DNA of 64,000 bases. Origin: Acidisphaera sp. S103 (lineage in GTDB: Bacteria; Pseudomonadota; Alphaproteobacteria; Acetobacterales; Acetobacteraceae). The stretch's first letter is position 1; every line of letters begins with the position of its first letter. A model generated the notes under the pieces. The model was given only the letters and a program-made list of their open reading frames with translations, made no database searches and was not told the DNA's origin. Below, piece by piece: positions 1 to 8,213 of this stretch. The position numbers and the translations under genes were made by a program. The stretch covers positions 41,669 to 105,668 of the forward strand of contig NZ_LMUJ01000031.1 of the NCBI RefSeq assembly GCF_009765975.1. The letters run 5' to 3'.

Positions 1-407
1 TCATTGGTCGGATCGGCGACCAGCGTGATCATCCCGGAGGGAACCGCCAGCACGATCGGCGCCAGCGTCGGCCGCAACGCGCCGCGGAACCAGGCCGGAA
101 TCGGCTGCTTCGGCCGCAGCAGCACCGAGGCGGCAACCACCGCCCCGCTGTCATCGGTAAGGGTCGCCCGCACATGCCGGTTGCCGTCGAACGTCGCCAC
201 CAGATGCCGCAAGTCGCGCTGGCCATCGGGCGATCCGCCGATCTCCTGCACGCTGTTGACCACCGCCTGCTGTCCGGTCGCCAAAGCCGCCAGCATCTCG
301 GCCCGCACCGATTTCGCCGCATGCACGCCAGCCAGGACACAGCCCAGGGTCAGCGTCACCGCCAGCACGCAGCCAAGCCACAGAACCAGCCTGATGCGTA
401 ACGACAT
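1..407 (-). CDS. Sensor histidine kinase, N-terminal part (cut by window edge)
   Basis: A reading frame opens with ATG at 407 on the minus strand and stays open to the window edge (about 135 codons). A strong Shine-Dalgarno (GGGAGGAA) lies 5 nt before the ATG. The N-terminus has two arginines, one hydrophobic helix (about residues 5–27), then a mixed polar/hydrophobic segment containing VNSVQEI and a DGNRHVRA-like stretch. This resembles the periplasmic sensor domain at the front of LapD/MoxY-type sensor kinases. The kinase core would lie outside the window, so the kinase assignment is an inference from the N-terminal domain alone. The gene sits 49 bp downstream of the TonB-dependent receptor gene on the same strand and is probably co-transcribed with it. 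A diguanylate-cyclase or phosphodiesterase with the same sensor is the main alternative. Confidence 0.6.
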   Translation of the reverse strand, partial: MSLRIRLVLWLGCVLAVTLTLGCVLAGVHAAKSVRAEMLAALATGQQAVVNSVQEIGGSPDGQRDLRHLVATFDGNRHVRATLTDDSGAVVAASVLLRPKQPIPAWFRGALRPTLAPIVLAVPSGMITLVADPTN

Positions 408-456
408 GACCGTTCCTCCCGCCGGCATCGTAAGCGCAGGCCGAACGAGGCGCCAC

Positions 457-2847
457 TCAGAACGTGATGCGCACGCCGCCGAATGCCCCGATCGGCGCCG
501 CCGGACTATAGGCACGCGGATTGGTCGCATTCGGCGCCTGAGACAGGAATACCGCCGTGGTCGGCGAGAACGTGCCGTAGGTATAGTATTTCGCATCGGT
601 GACGTTCTCGATCGAGCCGAACAATTGGATATGCGGCGTGACCTGGTAGCTGCTGCTCAGGTTCAGCGTGACGAAACCGGGCAGTTGCGGCGTCAGGTTG
701 GCCTCATCGCCAAACAGGTATTGCCCGCTTTGCGCGAGCAGCACGGCGCCCACGGTCCATTGGTCGGTGATCCGGAAGGTCAATCCCACCTTGCCCTGAT
801 GTGCCGGTACGCCCGGCATCCGAGCCCCCGGGTTGATGGTGATATTGCCGTTGGCATCGGCGGCGGGGTTGCTGCCGGCGGCCTCGACGAAGCCGGTCTG
901 AAAAGTGGCATCGGTGTAGGTATAGGCAATATAGGCGGACCAGCGGGGTGCCTTATACTGCAGGCTGGCATCGATCCCCTGTCGGCGTGTCTGCCCGATA
1001 TTGGTAAAGAACGCCCGGTTCAGTGTGACGCTGTTCACGAAGGCGATGTCGTCGTCCAGGCTGCTGCGGTAGAACCCGAGGTTATACGTCAGCCGATCGG
1101 TCTGGTTGGTCGGCACTGTGCCTCGAACGCCGACCTCCACGGTGTGTGCGATCACCTGCTTCAGATTGGGATCGCCCACGAAGAAGTTGGCCAGGCTGCA
1201 GGAATCGTTTGGTCCCGCGCACGACAGTTCCGCCGGCGTGGGGGCTCTGTTGGCTTCCGCGTAGCCGGCATAGGCGGTCAACCACGGCATCACCTTGTAG
1301 GTCACCCCGGCCGAGGGATTGAAGCGCTGATAGGCATGGTTGCCGGTCAGATCGCCACCGTTCTGGTCGCTCAGGTCGATTTGTGCGCTGTTGAAGCGGC
1401 CGGACGCGGTCAGCGCCAGCCGGTCGGTCAGATTGAACGTATCCGCGATGAACGCCCCGTAGTAGGCGTCGCTGATTCCCACCCGCACCGGCTGGTTGTT
1501 GCCCGGTTCGTCGATGACCACGCCTGGGCCGACGAACACACGGGAATCGGCCGTGATACCGCCGATGTACGACACGCCGGTGAACTGGGTCTGCGATCCG
1601 TCGAAGCTGACGCCGGCGACCAGATGATTGTTGAACCCGAACACCGTCTGTGTATCGGTCACCTGGGCCGAGGCGCCGTAGCCGTTGGTATTGGTGGTCT
1701 GGTTGTCCAGTTCCGAGTACGAGAACGGATTGGCGCCGAGGAAGGCCGGTATCGTGGCGCCTCCGGTTGTCGTGCTGTAGCCGGAATCGGAGCACAGCAG
1801 GCCCGAACCGTCATTGCATGGCGTATCGTTGGCGGCATTGCCGTTGGTCACGCGTTGCAGGAAGTTGTTGTAGTAAGTGTTCGCCTGGATCGACACCGTA
1901 TCGCTGAGGATCATGGTCCCCGACAGCCCGACCTGCATAAACCGGTTGGCGATCTGGTTGGGACCGGTAAACTGTGCCTTGGGATCGGCGGCCAGCAATT
2001 CTACCGGTGACGTGCCCGGCCCGTTCAGCGTTGAGTTCGCCACCAGGGCGTTGAAGTGCAACTCGCCAGCGTTGCCGCGCCAGCCGATGTCACCATAGAA
2101 ATTTTCCAGGTCGGAGGATTGCAAATCACGCCATCCATCCTGACGTATCCCGCTCGCGGCAACGTAAACCGAGGTGTTGCCGCTCTGCTTGCCGAACTGG
2201 AAGTCGCCGCCGATCGTATTGAACGAACCGCCATGAATGCTGAGTTCGGCCCCTTGGTACGTGAATCCGTTCTTGAGCTGGATATTCAGCGCCCCACCGA
2301 GGGCGTTCAGGCCGAAGACCGGATTCGCCCCCTCCAGGTTCATCTGGTCGATCGCCAGGTTGGGCAGCAGGTCGAAATTGACGGTGTCGCCGAACGCCTG
2401 GTTGAAGCGGACTCCGTTGACGTAGACGGCGAGACCCTGTGGCGTTCCCTGCAATCCCGACGCGGCGAAGCCATGATACAGCAGGGTCGGCTGATACGGA
2501 TTGCCGGACGCTGAATCGAGGTTGACCCCGCCGACTTCCTCATTCAGCGACCGTGTCGCATCCGGTGTGGTGGTACCGCCGCGAGTCAGGTCTCCACCCC
2601 TCAGCACATTGGTTTCCGCCGGCACCGTATCGCGGTCGACGCCGGACCCCAGCAGCGGCGACGCGCCAACGATATTGATGGTCGGCACTGTAACAACCGG
2701 GGCCGGCGAGGTGGCCGAGGGTGTTGGCGGTGTATTGGAAGGTGCCTGTTGCGCCCGGACGGCCAGGCCTGTCAGCGCAAGAAAAGCGGCGGTACCAACC
2801 AAGCCGCGCATGGCTTGACCGACAATACGCTGCATGCGCTTTGCCAT
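457..2847 (-). CDS. TonB-dependent outer-membrane receptor
   Basis: The 796-residue product has a basic N-terminus and hydrophobic signal segment (about residues 8–32, ending in VRAQ), a proline-rich linker, a plug domain, and a C-terminal beta-barrel of alternating aromatic strands that ends in phenylalanine (GGVRITF), as expected for outer-membrane insertion. Plug features include LYHGFAASG, VYVNGVRFNQAFGD and NALGGALNIQLK. Such receptors import siderophores, cofactors or other scarce ligands using TonB energy. The ligand is not readable here. A longer frame begins at 2865, but the sequence GGGGAGG lies 9 nt before the ATG at 2847, inside that extension, so 2847 is preferred. A dyad 75–105 nt upstream could be the operator. 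The downstream sensor kinase on the same strand suggests a linked sensing function (inference). Confidence 0.88.
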   Translation of the reverse strand: MAKRMQRIVGQAMRGLVGTAAFLALTGLAVRAQQAPSNTPPTPSATSPAPVVTVPTINIVGASPLLGSGVDRDTVPAETNVLRGGDLTRGGTTTPDATRSLNEEVGGVNLDSASGNPYQPTLLYHGFAASGLQGTPQGLAVYVNGVRFNQAFGDTVNFDLLPNLAIDQMNLEGANPVFGLNALGGALNIQLKNGFTYQGAELSIHGGSFNTIGGDFQFGKQSGNTSVYVAASGIRQDGWRDLQSSDLENFYGDIGWRGNAGELHFNALVANSTLNGPGTSPVELLAADPKAQFTGPNQIANRFMQVGLSGTMILSDTVSIQANTYYNNFLQRVTNGNAANDTPCNDGSGLLCSDSGYSTTTGGATIPAFLGANPFSYSELDNQTTNTNGYGASAQVTDTQTVFGFNNHLVAGVSFDGSQTQFTGVSYIGGITADSRVFVGPGVVIDEPGNNQPVRVGISDAYYGAFIADTFNLTDRLALTASGRFNSAQIDLSDQNGGDLTGNHAYQRFNPSAGVTYKVMPWLTAYAGYAEANRAPTPAELSCAGPNDSCSLANFFVGDPNLKQVIAHTVEVGVRGTVPTNQTDRLTYNLGFYRSSLDDDIAFVNSVTLNRAFFTNIGQTRRQGIDASLQYKAPRWSAYIAYTYTDATFQTGFVEAAGSNPAADANGNITINPGARMPGVPAHQGKVGLTFRITDQWTVGAVLLAQSGQYLFGDEANLTPQLPGFVTLNLSSSYQVTPHIQLFGSIENVTDAKYYTYGTFSPTTAVFLSQAPNATNPRAYSPAAPIGAFGGVRITF

Positions 2848-2921
2848 GGATGGCTTCCTCCCCATTATTGTTTTCCCAACAGGGACTGTTGGCCATTGCC
2901 CGCGGTCAGTCGATGGTACGG

Positions 2922-2952
2922 TTTCCCGATGATCTTGGGAAAAATTCCCGAT
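2922..2952. promoter_or_regulatory. Candidate operator dyad upstream of the TonB receptor
   Basis: Two direct copies of TTCCCGAT (2923–2930 and 2945–2952) flank GGGAAA. TTTCCC (2922–2927) is complementary to GGGAAA (2937–2942), and GGGAA/TTCCC also form a compact palindrome at 2937–2949. The cluster lies 75–105 nt upstream of the receptor start, a normal position for a repressor or activator site. The binding protein is unknown, and it does not look like a Fur box. Confidence 0.35.
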
Positions 2953-2993
2953 TTTCGAGCATTGGACCGGTTATTCCGGCAAGCCGGCCGCTC

Positions 2994-3242
2994 TCAGTGC
3001 GTCCGCATAGGTTTTTGCCATCGAGTCGAGAGGAACCCGTATGCGGGTGAGACGATGGCACCGTCATTGACAACCGCGCCGGTATCGCTCAGCCCCGAGT
3101 TCGACAGCGTCAGGGCGCCATAGTTGGTGAGGGTCGAATTTTCCTCGAAATGGTTGCTGCCTCTCAGCAGCCAACTGACACCGGCGGCGATGTTGACGAT
3201 CCCGAAGCCGATGTAGATCGTTCCGGTACTAGTATTGGTCAT
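2994..3242 (-). pseudogene. Relic of an adhesin-type repeat protein
   Basis: From an ATG at 3242 a frame of about 82 codons reads STLTNYGALTLSNSGLSDTG and then AVVNDGAI, the low-complexity Asn/Thr/Gly/Ser beta-strand repeat style seen in large surface repeat proteins. The same style dominates the 1,501-residue Hint-domain protein at 33.6–38.1 kb. There is no signal peptide, secretion domain or strong ribosome-binding site, and the frame runs into unrelated sequence (WQKPMRTH). It is best read as the leftover of a larger gene. A short expressed protein cannot be excluded. The remaining sequence between the receptor and mmsA (3243–3432) holds no gene I can support. Confidence 0.35.
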
Positions 3243-3432
3243 CGAGGCGGATTCGTAGCCTCTCGTTGGGGAGCCGGCACAAATCATACCCAACCGGCAG
3301 GGGGTGGACCGCCACCCTCTGCTCATTGTGGGTAGGTTTTGCCGCCAGCAGGTGGCTTGTGCCGAGCCTTGCCGGTGGGGATTTCAGCTCTCGACGTAAA
3401 GCGATATCGACGGACCGGTACGGATCGGTCGC

Positions 3433-4929
3433 CTACCGCCCCGGGGTCGGCATGGTGAACTCCGGCCCGCGCCGTGTCCCTGCCGTCCAGCGTTGGGTGA
3501 TCGCCTTGTAGCGGGTGTAGAAGCGCACGCCCTCCGGCCCGTAGATATGGTGGTCGCCGAACAGCGAATGCTTCCAGCCGCCGAACGAGTGGAACGCCAT
3601 CGGCACCGGGATCGGAATGTTGATCCCCACCATGCCGATCTGGATCGCCTGGGTGAAGTCGCGCGCCACGCCACCGTCGTTGGTAAACAGGGCGACGCCG
3701 TTGCCGTATTCGTGCGCGTTGATCAGCCGCGTGGCCGTGGCGACGTCGGGCGTGCGGACGACGGACAGTACGGGGCCGAAGATCTCATCCTTGTAGATAC
3801 GCATGTCGGGCGTGACGTTGTCGAACAGGCAGCCGCCGAGGAAGAAGCCGTTCTCATAGCCCTGCAGTTTCAGGCCGCGGCCGTCCACCACCAGATCGGC
3901 GCCCTCCTTGACGCCGAGGTCGACGTAGCCGCGGACCTTTTCCATATGCTCGCGGGTGACCAGCGGTCCCATCTCGGCGTCGGGATCGGTGCCGGGGGCG
4001 ACTTTCAGGGCGCGCACTCGGGGGGCCAGCTTCGACATCAGGGCGTCGCCGGCCGAACCGACAGTGACGGCGACGGAGACGGCCATGCAGCGTTCGCCGG
4101 CGGCACCGTAGCCGGACCCCATCAGGGCATCGACGGCGTCGTCGATGTCGGCGTCCGGCATGATCACCATGTGGTTCTTGGCGCCGCCCAGCGCCTGGAC
4201 CCGCTTTCCGTGCGACGTGCCGCCTCGGTAGATCGTTTCGGCGATGGCGGTGGAGCCCACGAAGCTGATCGCGGCGATGCCGGGGTGGGCGATGATGGAC
4301 TCGACGGCTTCCCTTCCGCCCTGGATGACGCCGAACACGCCGTCGGGCAGGCCGGCTTCCTTCAGCAGTTCAGCCAGTTTCAGCGCGGCCGAGGGGTCTT
4401 TCTCGGACGGCTTGAGGATGAAACAGTTGCCGGTGGCGAGCGCGACCGGGATCATCCACAGGGGCACCATCACCGGAAAATTGAACGGGGTGATGCCGGC
4501 GACGACGCCTAAAGGCTGGCGGATCGACCAGGCGTCGATGCCGGTGCCGACCTGGTCGGTGTATTCGCCCTTCAACAGATGCGGGATGCCGCAGGCGAAT
4601 TCCACCACTTCCAGGCCGCGCTGGACCTCGCCGTCGGAGTCCGACAGGACCTTGCCGTGCTCGCTGGTGACGATGTCCGAGATCTGCTTGCGATCCCGCT
4701 CCAGCAGTTCCTTCAGCTTGAACATGACGCGGGCTCTGCGCAGCGGCGGGGTGTTGGCCCAGGCCGGCCAGGCGGCGTTGGCGACGGCGACGGCCTTGTC
4801 CACCTCGGATGCGTTGGCCATGGCGACCTTGCCGGTTACCTCGCCGGCGGCGGGGTCGAACACGTCGCCAAATTTACCGCTGGTGCCGGCGACGTGCTGG
4901 CCGCCGATGAAATGTCCGATTTGGCGCAT
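3433..4929 (-). CDS. mmsA: Methylmalonate-semialdehyde dehydrogenase (CoA-acylating)
   Basis: The 498-residue protein belongs to the aldehyde dehydrogenase superfamily and converts malonate- or methylmalonate-semialdehyde plus CoA and NAD to acetyl- or propionyl-CoA, in valine, beta-alanine and inositol breakdown. It begins [10 protein letters not shown], typical of the family. The NAD-binding segment [15 protein letters not shown] is near residue 145, FVGSTAIAE near 223, and the catalytic cysteine is about residue 281 in GAAGERCMA. At the usual general-base position the sequence reads LGGAKNH instead of ELGG, the known signature of the CoA-acylating branch. The ATG at 4929 has GGAGGG 7 nt upstream. 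The frame runs further upstream into the palindromic repeat, but that extension has no SD and is not protein-like. Confidence 0.93.
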   Translation of the reverse strand: MRQIGHFIGGQHVAGTSGKFGDVFDPAAGEVTGKVAMANASEVDKAVAVANAAWPAWANTPPLRRARVMFKLKELLERDRKQISDIVTSEHGKVLSDSDGEVQRGLEVVEFACGIPHLLKGEYTDQVGTGIDAWSIRQPLGVVAGITPFNFPVMVPLWMIPVALATGNCFILKPSEKDPSAALKLAELLKEAGLPDGVFGVIQGGREAVESIIAHPGIAAISFVGSTAIAETIYRGGTSHGKRVQALGGAKNHMVIMPDADIDDAVDALMGSGYGAAGERCMAVSVAVTVGSAGDALMSKLAPRVRALKVAPGTDPDAEMGPLVTREHMEKVRGYVDLGVKEGADLVVDGRGLKLQGYENGFFLGGCLFDNVTPDMRIYKDEIFGPVLSVVRTPDVATATRLINAHEYGNGVALFTNDGGVARDFTQAIQIGMVGINIPIPVPMAFHSFGGWKHSLFGDHHIYGPEGVRFYTRYKAITQRWTAGTRRGPEFTMPTPGR

Positions 4930-4996
4930 GGTGGTTCCCTCCGTTTCTGTGGGTGGAGGTAGAACAACCGGCGGCCAGGGTCCAGATGCCTGCGCT

Positions 4997-5232
4997 CCAG
5001 GGCAATCGGGTGAGGGTGAAGGAAGGCCAGGGCTCCGCCCTGGACCCGCCAAGGGGCGAGGCCCCTTGGAACCTGTTGATGGGGTGTGAGGAGGAGGGCC
5101 GACGTCGATGTTGCAACCCCCGAGTTGGCCCTCCTCCCCATACCCCATGAATGGATCTCAAAGGCTATGCCTTTGATGGGGTTCGAAGGGGCAAAGCCCC
5201 TCGCCTTACCTTGCCTCACCCGATTGCCCTGG
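4997..5232. repeat. Nested palindromic intergenic element, copy A
   Basis: A perfect 19-bp inverted repeat, CCAGGGCAATCGGGTGAGG at 4997–5015 and its complement at 5214–5232, bounds a series of hairpins. These are CCAGGGC/GCCCTGG (5027–5043), CCAAGGGGC/GCCCCTTGG (5049–5069), a long central dyad whose arms ATGGGGT (5080–5086) and GAGGAGGGCC (5091–5100) pair with 5142–5148 and 5127–5136 around a loop containing GTTGCAAC (5110–5117), CAAAGGC/GCCTTTG (5159–5175) and AGGGGC/GCCCCT (5187–5201). It fills the gap between the divergent mmsA and hydrolase genes. A related element lies at 59756–59932. Confidence 0.8.
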
Positions 5233-5305
5233 CCAGCGCTCCACCCGGGTTTGACAGCACCGTGCCTCTGACGCGAATGTCAGCGCAAATCCGCGGGAGA
5301 GCGTC

Positions 5306-6169
5306 ATGGATATGAACGAACGTGTTTTCGAGCCGCGCGACGTGGCGTTGAGTTCGGAGCTGACCCTCCACTACTTCCACCGGCCGGGGACCGGGACGAC
5401 GCTGATCTTCCTGCACCCGTCATCGGGGTATGGCCGGATGTGGCAGGATACGGCGGCGCAGTTGCCGCCGAACTTCGATGTGTATGCGCTGGATTTGCGG
5501 GGGCACGGCGATTCGGGGCGGCCGGATGGGGAATATTCCGCTGAAGAACTGGCGCGCGACCTGAAGGTGTTCGTCGACAAACTGGGCCTGGGGCGAGTGG
5601 TCGTCGCCGGGCATTCGCTGGGCGGGCGTGTCGCGCTGTATTTCGCGGCGCTGTTCCCCGAGGCGACCGCTGGGCTGGTGATGGTGGCCGGTCCGCATCT
5701 CAGCAATTTCTACCAGACGCGCGATGCGGTCAGGACCGTTTACACGCAATCTTATAAGACGATGGTGTCGGAGACGGCGTTCGCGTCTCGGGACGCGGCG
5801 CTGGCGTATCTTCGCACACTGCGGCCGAACGATACCGAGGCGGCGCTGCTGCATCGTGTCGAATACAACTTTACCCACGCCGCGGACGGATCGCTGACCG
5901 CGAAATACGACCCGATCCGGGTGGCCGAGGGCCTGACCCACCAGTTGATCGACCTGAAGCGGCAAGCCGCCGCGGTGCGCTGCCCGACCGCGTTCGTCCG
6001 CGGCACCGGCAGCGCGGAAATGACTCCGGATGCCGCGAAGGACGTCGCGAAATTCTGGACCGGGACAGTGGTGGACATCTACTCGGTCGAGGCCAAGAGC
6101 AATCTGCAGATCGAAAACCCCAGCGCACTGGCGGCGGCGATCGCTGAATTCACCGCGAAGCGGCTGTAG
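5306..6169 (+). CDS. Alpha/beta hydrolase
   Basis: The 287-residue protein has the compact alpha/beta-hydrolase fold. The oxyanion region is LIFLHPSSGYGRMW, followed by DLRGHGDSGRP (about residues 63–73) and the nucleophile elbow AGHSLGG with Ser104. The SD GGGAG is 6 nt before the ATG. No signal peptide is visible, so it is cytoplasmic. It is transcribed divergently from mmsA across the palindromic repeat and overlaps the 3' end of the convergent acyl-CoA synthetase by 20 bp. The substrate is unknown. Esters, lactones or C–C bond hydrolysis are all possible in this family. Confidence 0.85.
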   Translation: MDMNERVFEPRDVALSSELTLHYFHRPGTGTTLIFLHPSSGYGRMWQDTAAQLPPNFDVYALDLRGHGDSGRPDGEYSAEELARDLKVFVDKLGLGRVVVAGHSLGGRVALYFAALFPEATAGLVMVAGPHLSNFYQTRDAVRTVYTQSYKTMVSETAFASRDAALAYLRTLRPNDTEAALLHRVEYNFTHAADGSLTAKYDPIRVAEGLTHQLIDLKRQAAAVRCPTAFVRGTGSAEMTPDAAKDVAKFWTGTVVDIYSVEAKSNLQIENPSALAAAIAEFTAKRL

Positions 6170-7658
6170 AGGGCTGGCCGCGTTTCAGCGCGGCTTTGTC
6201 GACTTTGCCCACGGCCGTCTTGGGGATTGCATCGACGACGGTCAGCGATGCGGGCACTTTGTAGCGGGCCAGGTTGGTTCGGCAGTGGGCCAGGATGTCG
6301 TCGATGGCGGCCGGGTGACGCAGCACGATGTGGGCGTACAGCATCTCGCCGCGATAGGCGTCGGGGACGCCGAAGGATGCGGCTTCCTGGACCGCCGGGT
6401 GCATCAGCAAGACATCGTCGATTTCCCGCGGATAGACGTTGTAGCCGCCGGTGATCACCATGTCCTTGAGGCGGTCTAGGATGGCGAGATGGCCGTCGGC
6501 ATCGAGGGCGCCGATGTCGCCGGTGTGCAGCCAGCCGTTGCGCAGCGCCGACGCGGTTTCCTCCGGCCGGTTCCAGTAGCCGGCCATGATCTGCGGGCCT
6601 CGGGCTCGGATTTCGCCGGGTTGATTGGTGGGTTGGCCGGTGGCGGGATCGACGATCTGGATTTCGGTGCCGGGTAGCGGCAGGCCGACATGGCCGGGTT
6701 TCACGGCGGCATCCGGGGCGTTGTAGGTCAGGATTGGACCGGCCTCGGTCTGGCCGTAGCCTTCGTAGATCGGCGCACCGGTCGTTTGTTCCCAGCGCCG
6801 CAGGATTTCGGCCGGCAGCGCGGAGGCGCCGGAGTAGCAGACGCGGAGGTGGGATAGATCGGCGTTGGCAAAACCGTCGTAGGCCAGGAGGCCGGTGAAG
6901 ACGGTGGCGCCGGCGGGGAGGACGGTGATGCGCTCGTCGCGGAGGGCAGCGACCACCCAGTCCGGGCGGTAACGCGGCAGGATGACCAGCGTGCCGGCGC
7001 AAACCAGCGCCTGATACAGGTTCATCGCCAGCGCGAATGAGTGGAACAGCGGCATCATGCACAGGAAGCGGCCGCCGGGGCGGGTCGGCAGAACGGCCTC
7101 CCGCTGCAGGACGTTGGTGGCGATGGATCGGTGGGTCAGCATGACGCCTTTCGGGCGTCCGGTGGTGCCGCCGGTGTACTGGATCATGCCGATCGCGTCG
7201 GGGTCGGGCGGCGGCGGGATTGGGCCGGCGGTCCGGTCCAGGTTGTTGTCGAGGGTGAGAACGTGGGCGATGCCCGCTTCGGATGCCAGCTTCCGGACCA
7301 GGGGCGCGCAGATGGTGTCGCACAGGGCGATCGTGGGGCGGCAGTCGGTCAGGATTTCTCGTAGTTCGCGTTCGGTGTAGGCCGGGTTCACCGGGCAGAA
7401 GACTGCGCCGGCGGCCTGGATCGCCAGAGTGGCGACGGCGGCATCGGCGGAATTGCCGCACAGCAGGACGACGCGGGTGTCCAGGGCGCCGTGGTGGCGG
7501 AGTTCGGTGGCGAGGTTCGCCACGGCGTTGCGGTATTCGCGATAGGTCAGGCGCAGCGTGCCGAACACAACGGCTTCGGCGTCGGGTGCGGTGATTGCGG
7601 CCGCGTCCAGCAAGGCCAGGACGGTGGTGGCATCGCGCCAGGGAGCGGTTGGGGCCAT
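6150..7658 (-). CDS. Acyl-CoA synthetase (AMP-forming)
   Basis: The 502-residue enzyme is a class I adenylate-forming ligase that activates a carboxylic acid to its acyl-AMP and then acyl-CoA. Visible motifs are the P-loop-like YTGGTTGRPKGVM (residues 161–173), YEGYGQTEAGP, GWLHTGDIG, the hinge DRLKDMVITGGYNVYP and the C-terminal catalytic lysine in PKTAVGKVDK. Length and motifs fit the fatty-acyl/4-coumarate-CoA ligase group, but the acid is not predictable. The ATG at 7658 comes one base after the stop of a 31-codon reading frame and just downstream of a nucleotidyltransferase gene, so translation may be coupled. The 3' end overlaps the convergent hydrolase by 20 bp. Confidence 0.88.
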   Translation of the reverse strand: MAPTAPWRDATTVLALLDAAAITAPDAEAVVFGTLRLTYREYRNAVANLATELRHHGALDTRVVLLCGNSADAAVATLAIQAAGAVFCPVNPAYTERELREILTDCRPTIALCDTICAPLVRKLASEAGIAHVLTLDNNLDRTAGPIPPPPDPDAIGMIQYTGGTTGRPKGVMLTHRSIATNVLQREAVLPTRPGGRFLCMMPLFHSFALAMNLYQALVCAGTLVILPRYRPDWVVAALRDERITVLPAGATVFTGLLAYDGFANADLSHLRVCYSGASALPAEILRRWEQTTGAPIYEGYGQTEAGPILTYNAPDAAVKPGHVGLPLPGTEIQIVDPATGQPTNQPGEIRARGPQIMAGYWNRPEETASALRNGWLHTGDIGALDADGHLAILDRLKDMVITGGYNVYPREIDDVLLMHPAVQEAASFGVPDAYRGEMLYAHIVLRHPAAIDDILAHCRTNLARYKVPASLTVVDAIPKTAVGKVDKAALKRGQPSTAASR

Positions 7659-7659
7659 G

Positions 7660-7755
7660 TCAGGGATCGATGGCTTGGCGGAACTGCGTAATGTCGGATG
7701 CCAACTGCGAGATGAGCAACGAAGCGCTCTCTACCGCCTCCGTCGCGTCACTCAC
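7660..7755 (-). CDS. Putative 31-residue coupled micro-ORF
   Basis: A GTG at 7755 overlaps the TGA stop of the nucleotidyltransferase gene (GTGA) and opens a frame of 31 codons ending in TGA one base before the ATG of the acyl-CoA synthetase. The product would begin VSDATEAVES and contain an amphipathic stretch (LLISQLASDITQF). It is far too short to be a HEPN partner of the nucleotidyltransferase. The tight overlap at both ends is the only support. It may simply be a re-initiation relay or chance. Confidence 0.3.
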   Translation of the reverse strand: MSDATEAVESASLLISQLASDITQFRQAIDP

Positions 7756-8084
7756 CCCAGCACCTTCGTGTCAGCGGCGATGTGGTCCAGGAACTGTGGT
7801 TTGCAGCCGCCATACGGCAGTAAATCCGGCTCCAGCTTGCGGTCCCAGCACGCTTGTTCGGCGAATGTCCATGCGTCGGTCAGCGCATCCTCGGGGAAAT
7901 CCATCAGCAGGTCGACGTCGCTGTGGTATGTCATCGTGTCCCGAGCGGCCGATCCGAACAGCAGGTAGCGGCCGCCATGGGTGCGCGCATAGTCCGTCAG
8001 CACCGGGATCAGCGCGGCCACCGCGTCGCGGCGCCGAGCCGCCTCGGTTGTCTTGCGTTCGGTCAGGGTGACGATGCGCTGCAT
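7752..8084 (-). CDS. MNT-type nucleotidyltransferase
   Basis: The 110-residue protein carries the minimal nucleotidyltransferase signature: FGSAARD with Gly44-Ser45, followed by SDVDLL with the metal-binding Asp56 and Asp58. MNT proteins of this size usually act with a HEPN RNase as a toxin–antitoxin pair in which the MNT protein AMPylates the toxin. No HEPN gene is adjacent. The next frame downstream is only 31 codons, then the acyl-CoA synthetase, so this copy is an orphan or uses a partner elsewhere. The third acidic residue expected later in the fold could be in LEPDLLPYG. Start chosen at the ATG at 8084, just after GGAGG, although the spacing is very short. Confidence 0.7.
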   Translation of the reverse strand: MQRIVTLTERKTTEAARRRDAVAALIPVLTDYARTHGGRYLLFGSAARDTMTYHSDVDLLMDFPEDALTDAWTFAEQACWDRKLEPDLLPYGGCKPQFLDHIAADTKVLG

Positions 8085-8213
8085 GCCTCCATTATCCTGA
8101 TTTCATGGGTCAAAAACAAGAAAACGGCGTATGGCTTGCTTCTCGGCGCCGGTGCCGCTAACCGTGCGCCCTTTCGCGGCCTCCGGGCCGTGTCGCAAAC
8201 AGGAGAGTTTGTT

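Noticed and set aside
4-2010. Long plus-strand frame of 668 codons opposite the TonB receptor
   Set aside because: Antisense shadow of a strong receptor gene in GC-rich DNA; translation is Arg/Gly/His-rich with no fold or ribosome-binding site.
7660-7755. HEPN toxin partner of the nucleotidyltransferase
   Set aside because: Only 31 codons; no Rx4-6H motif.
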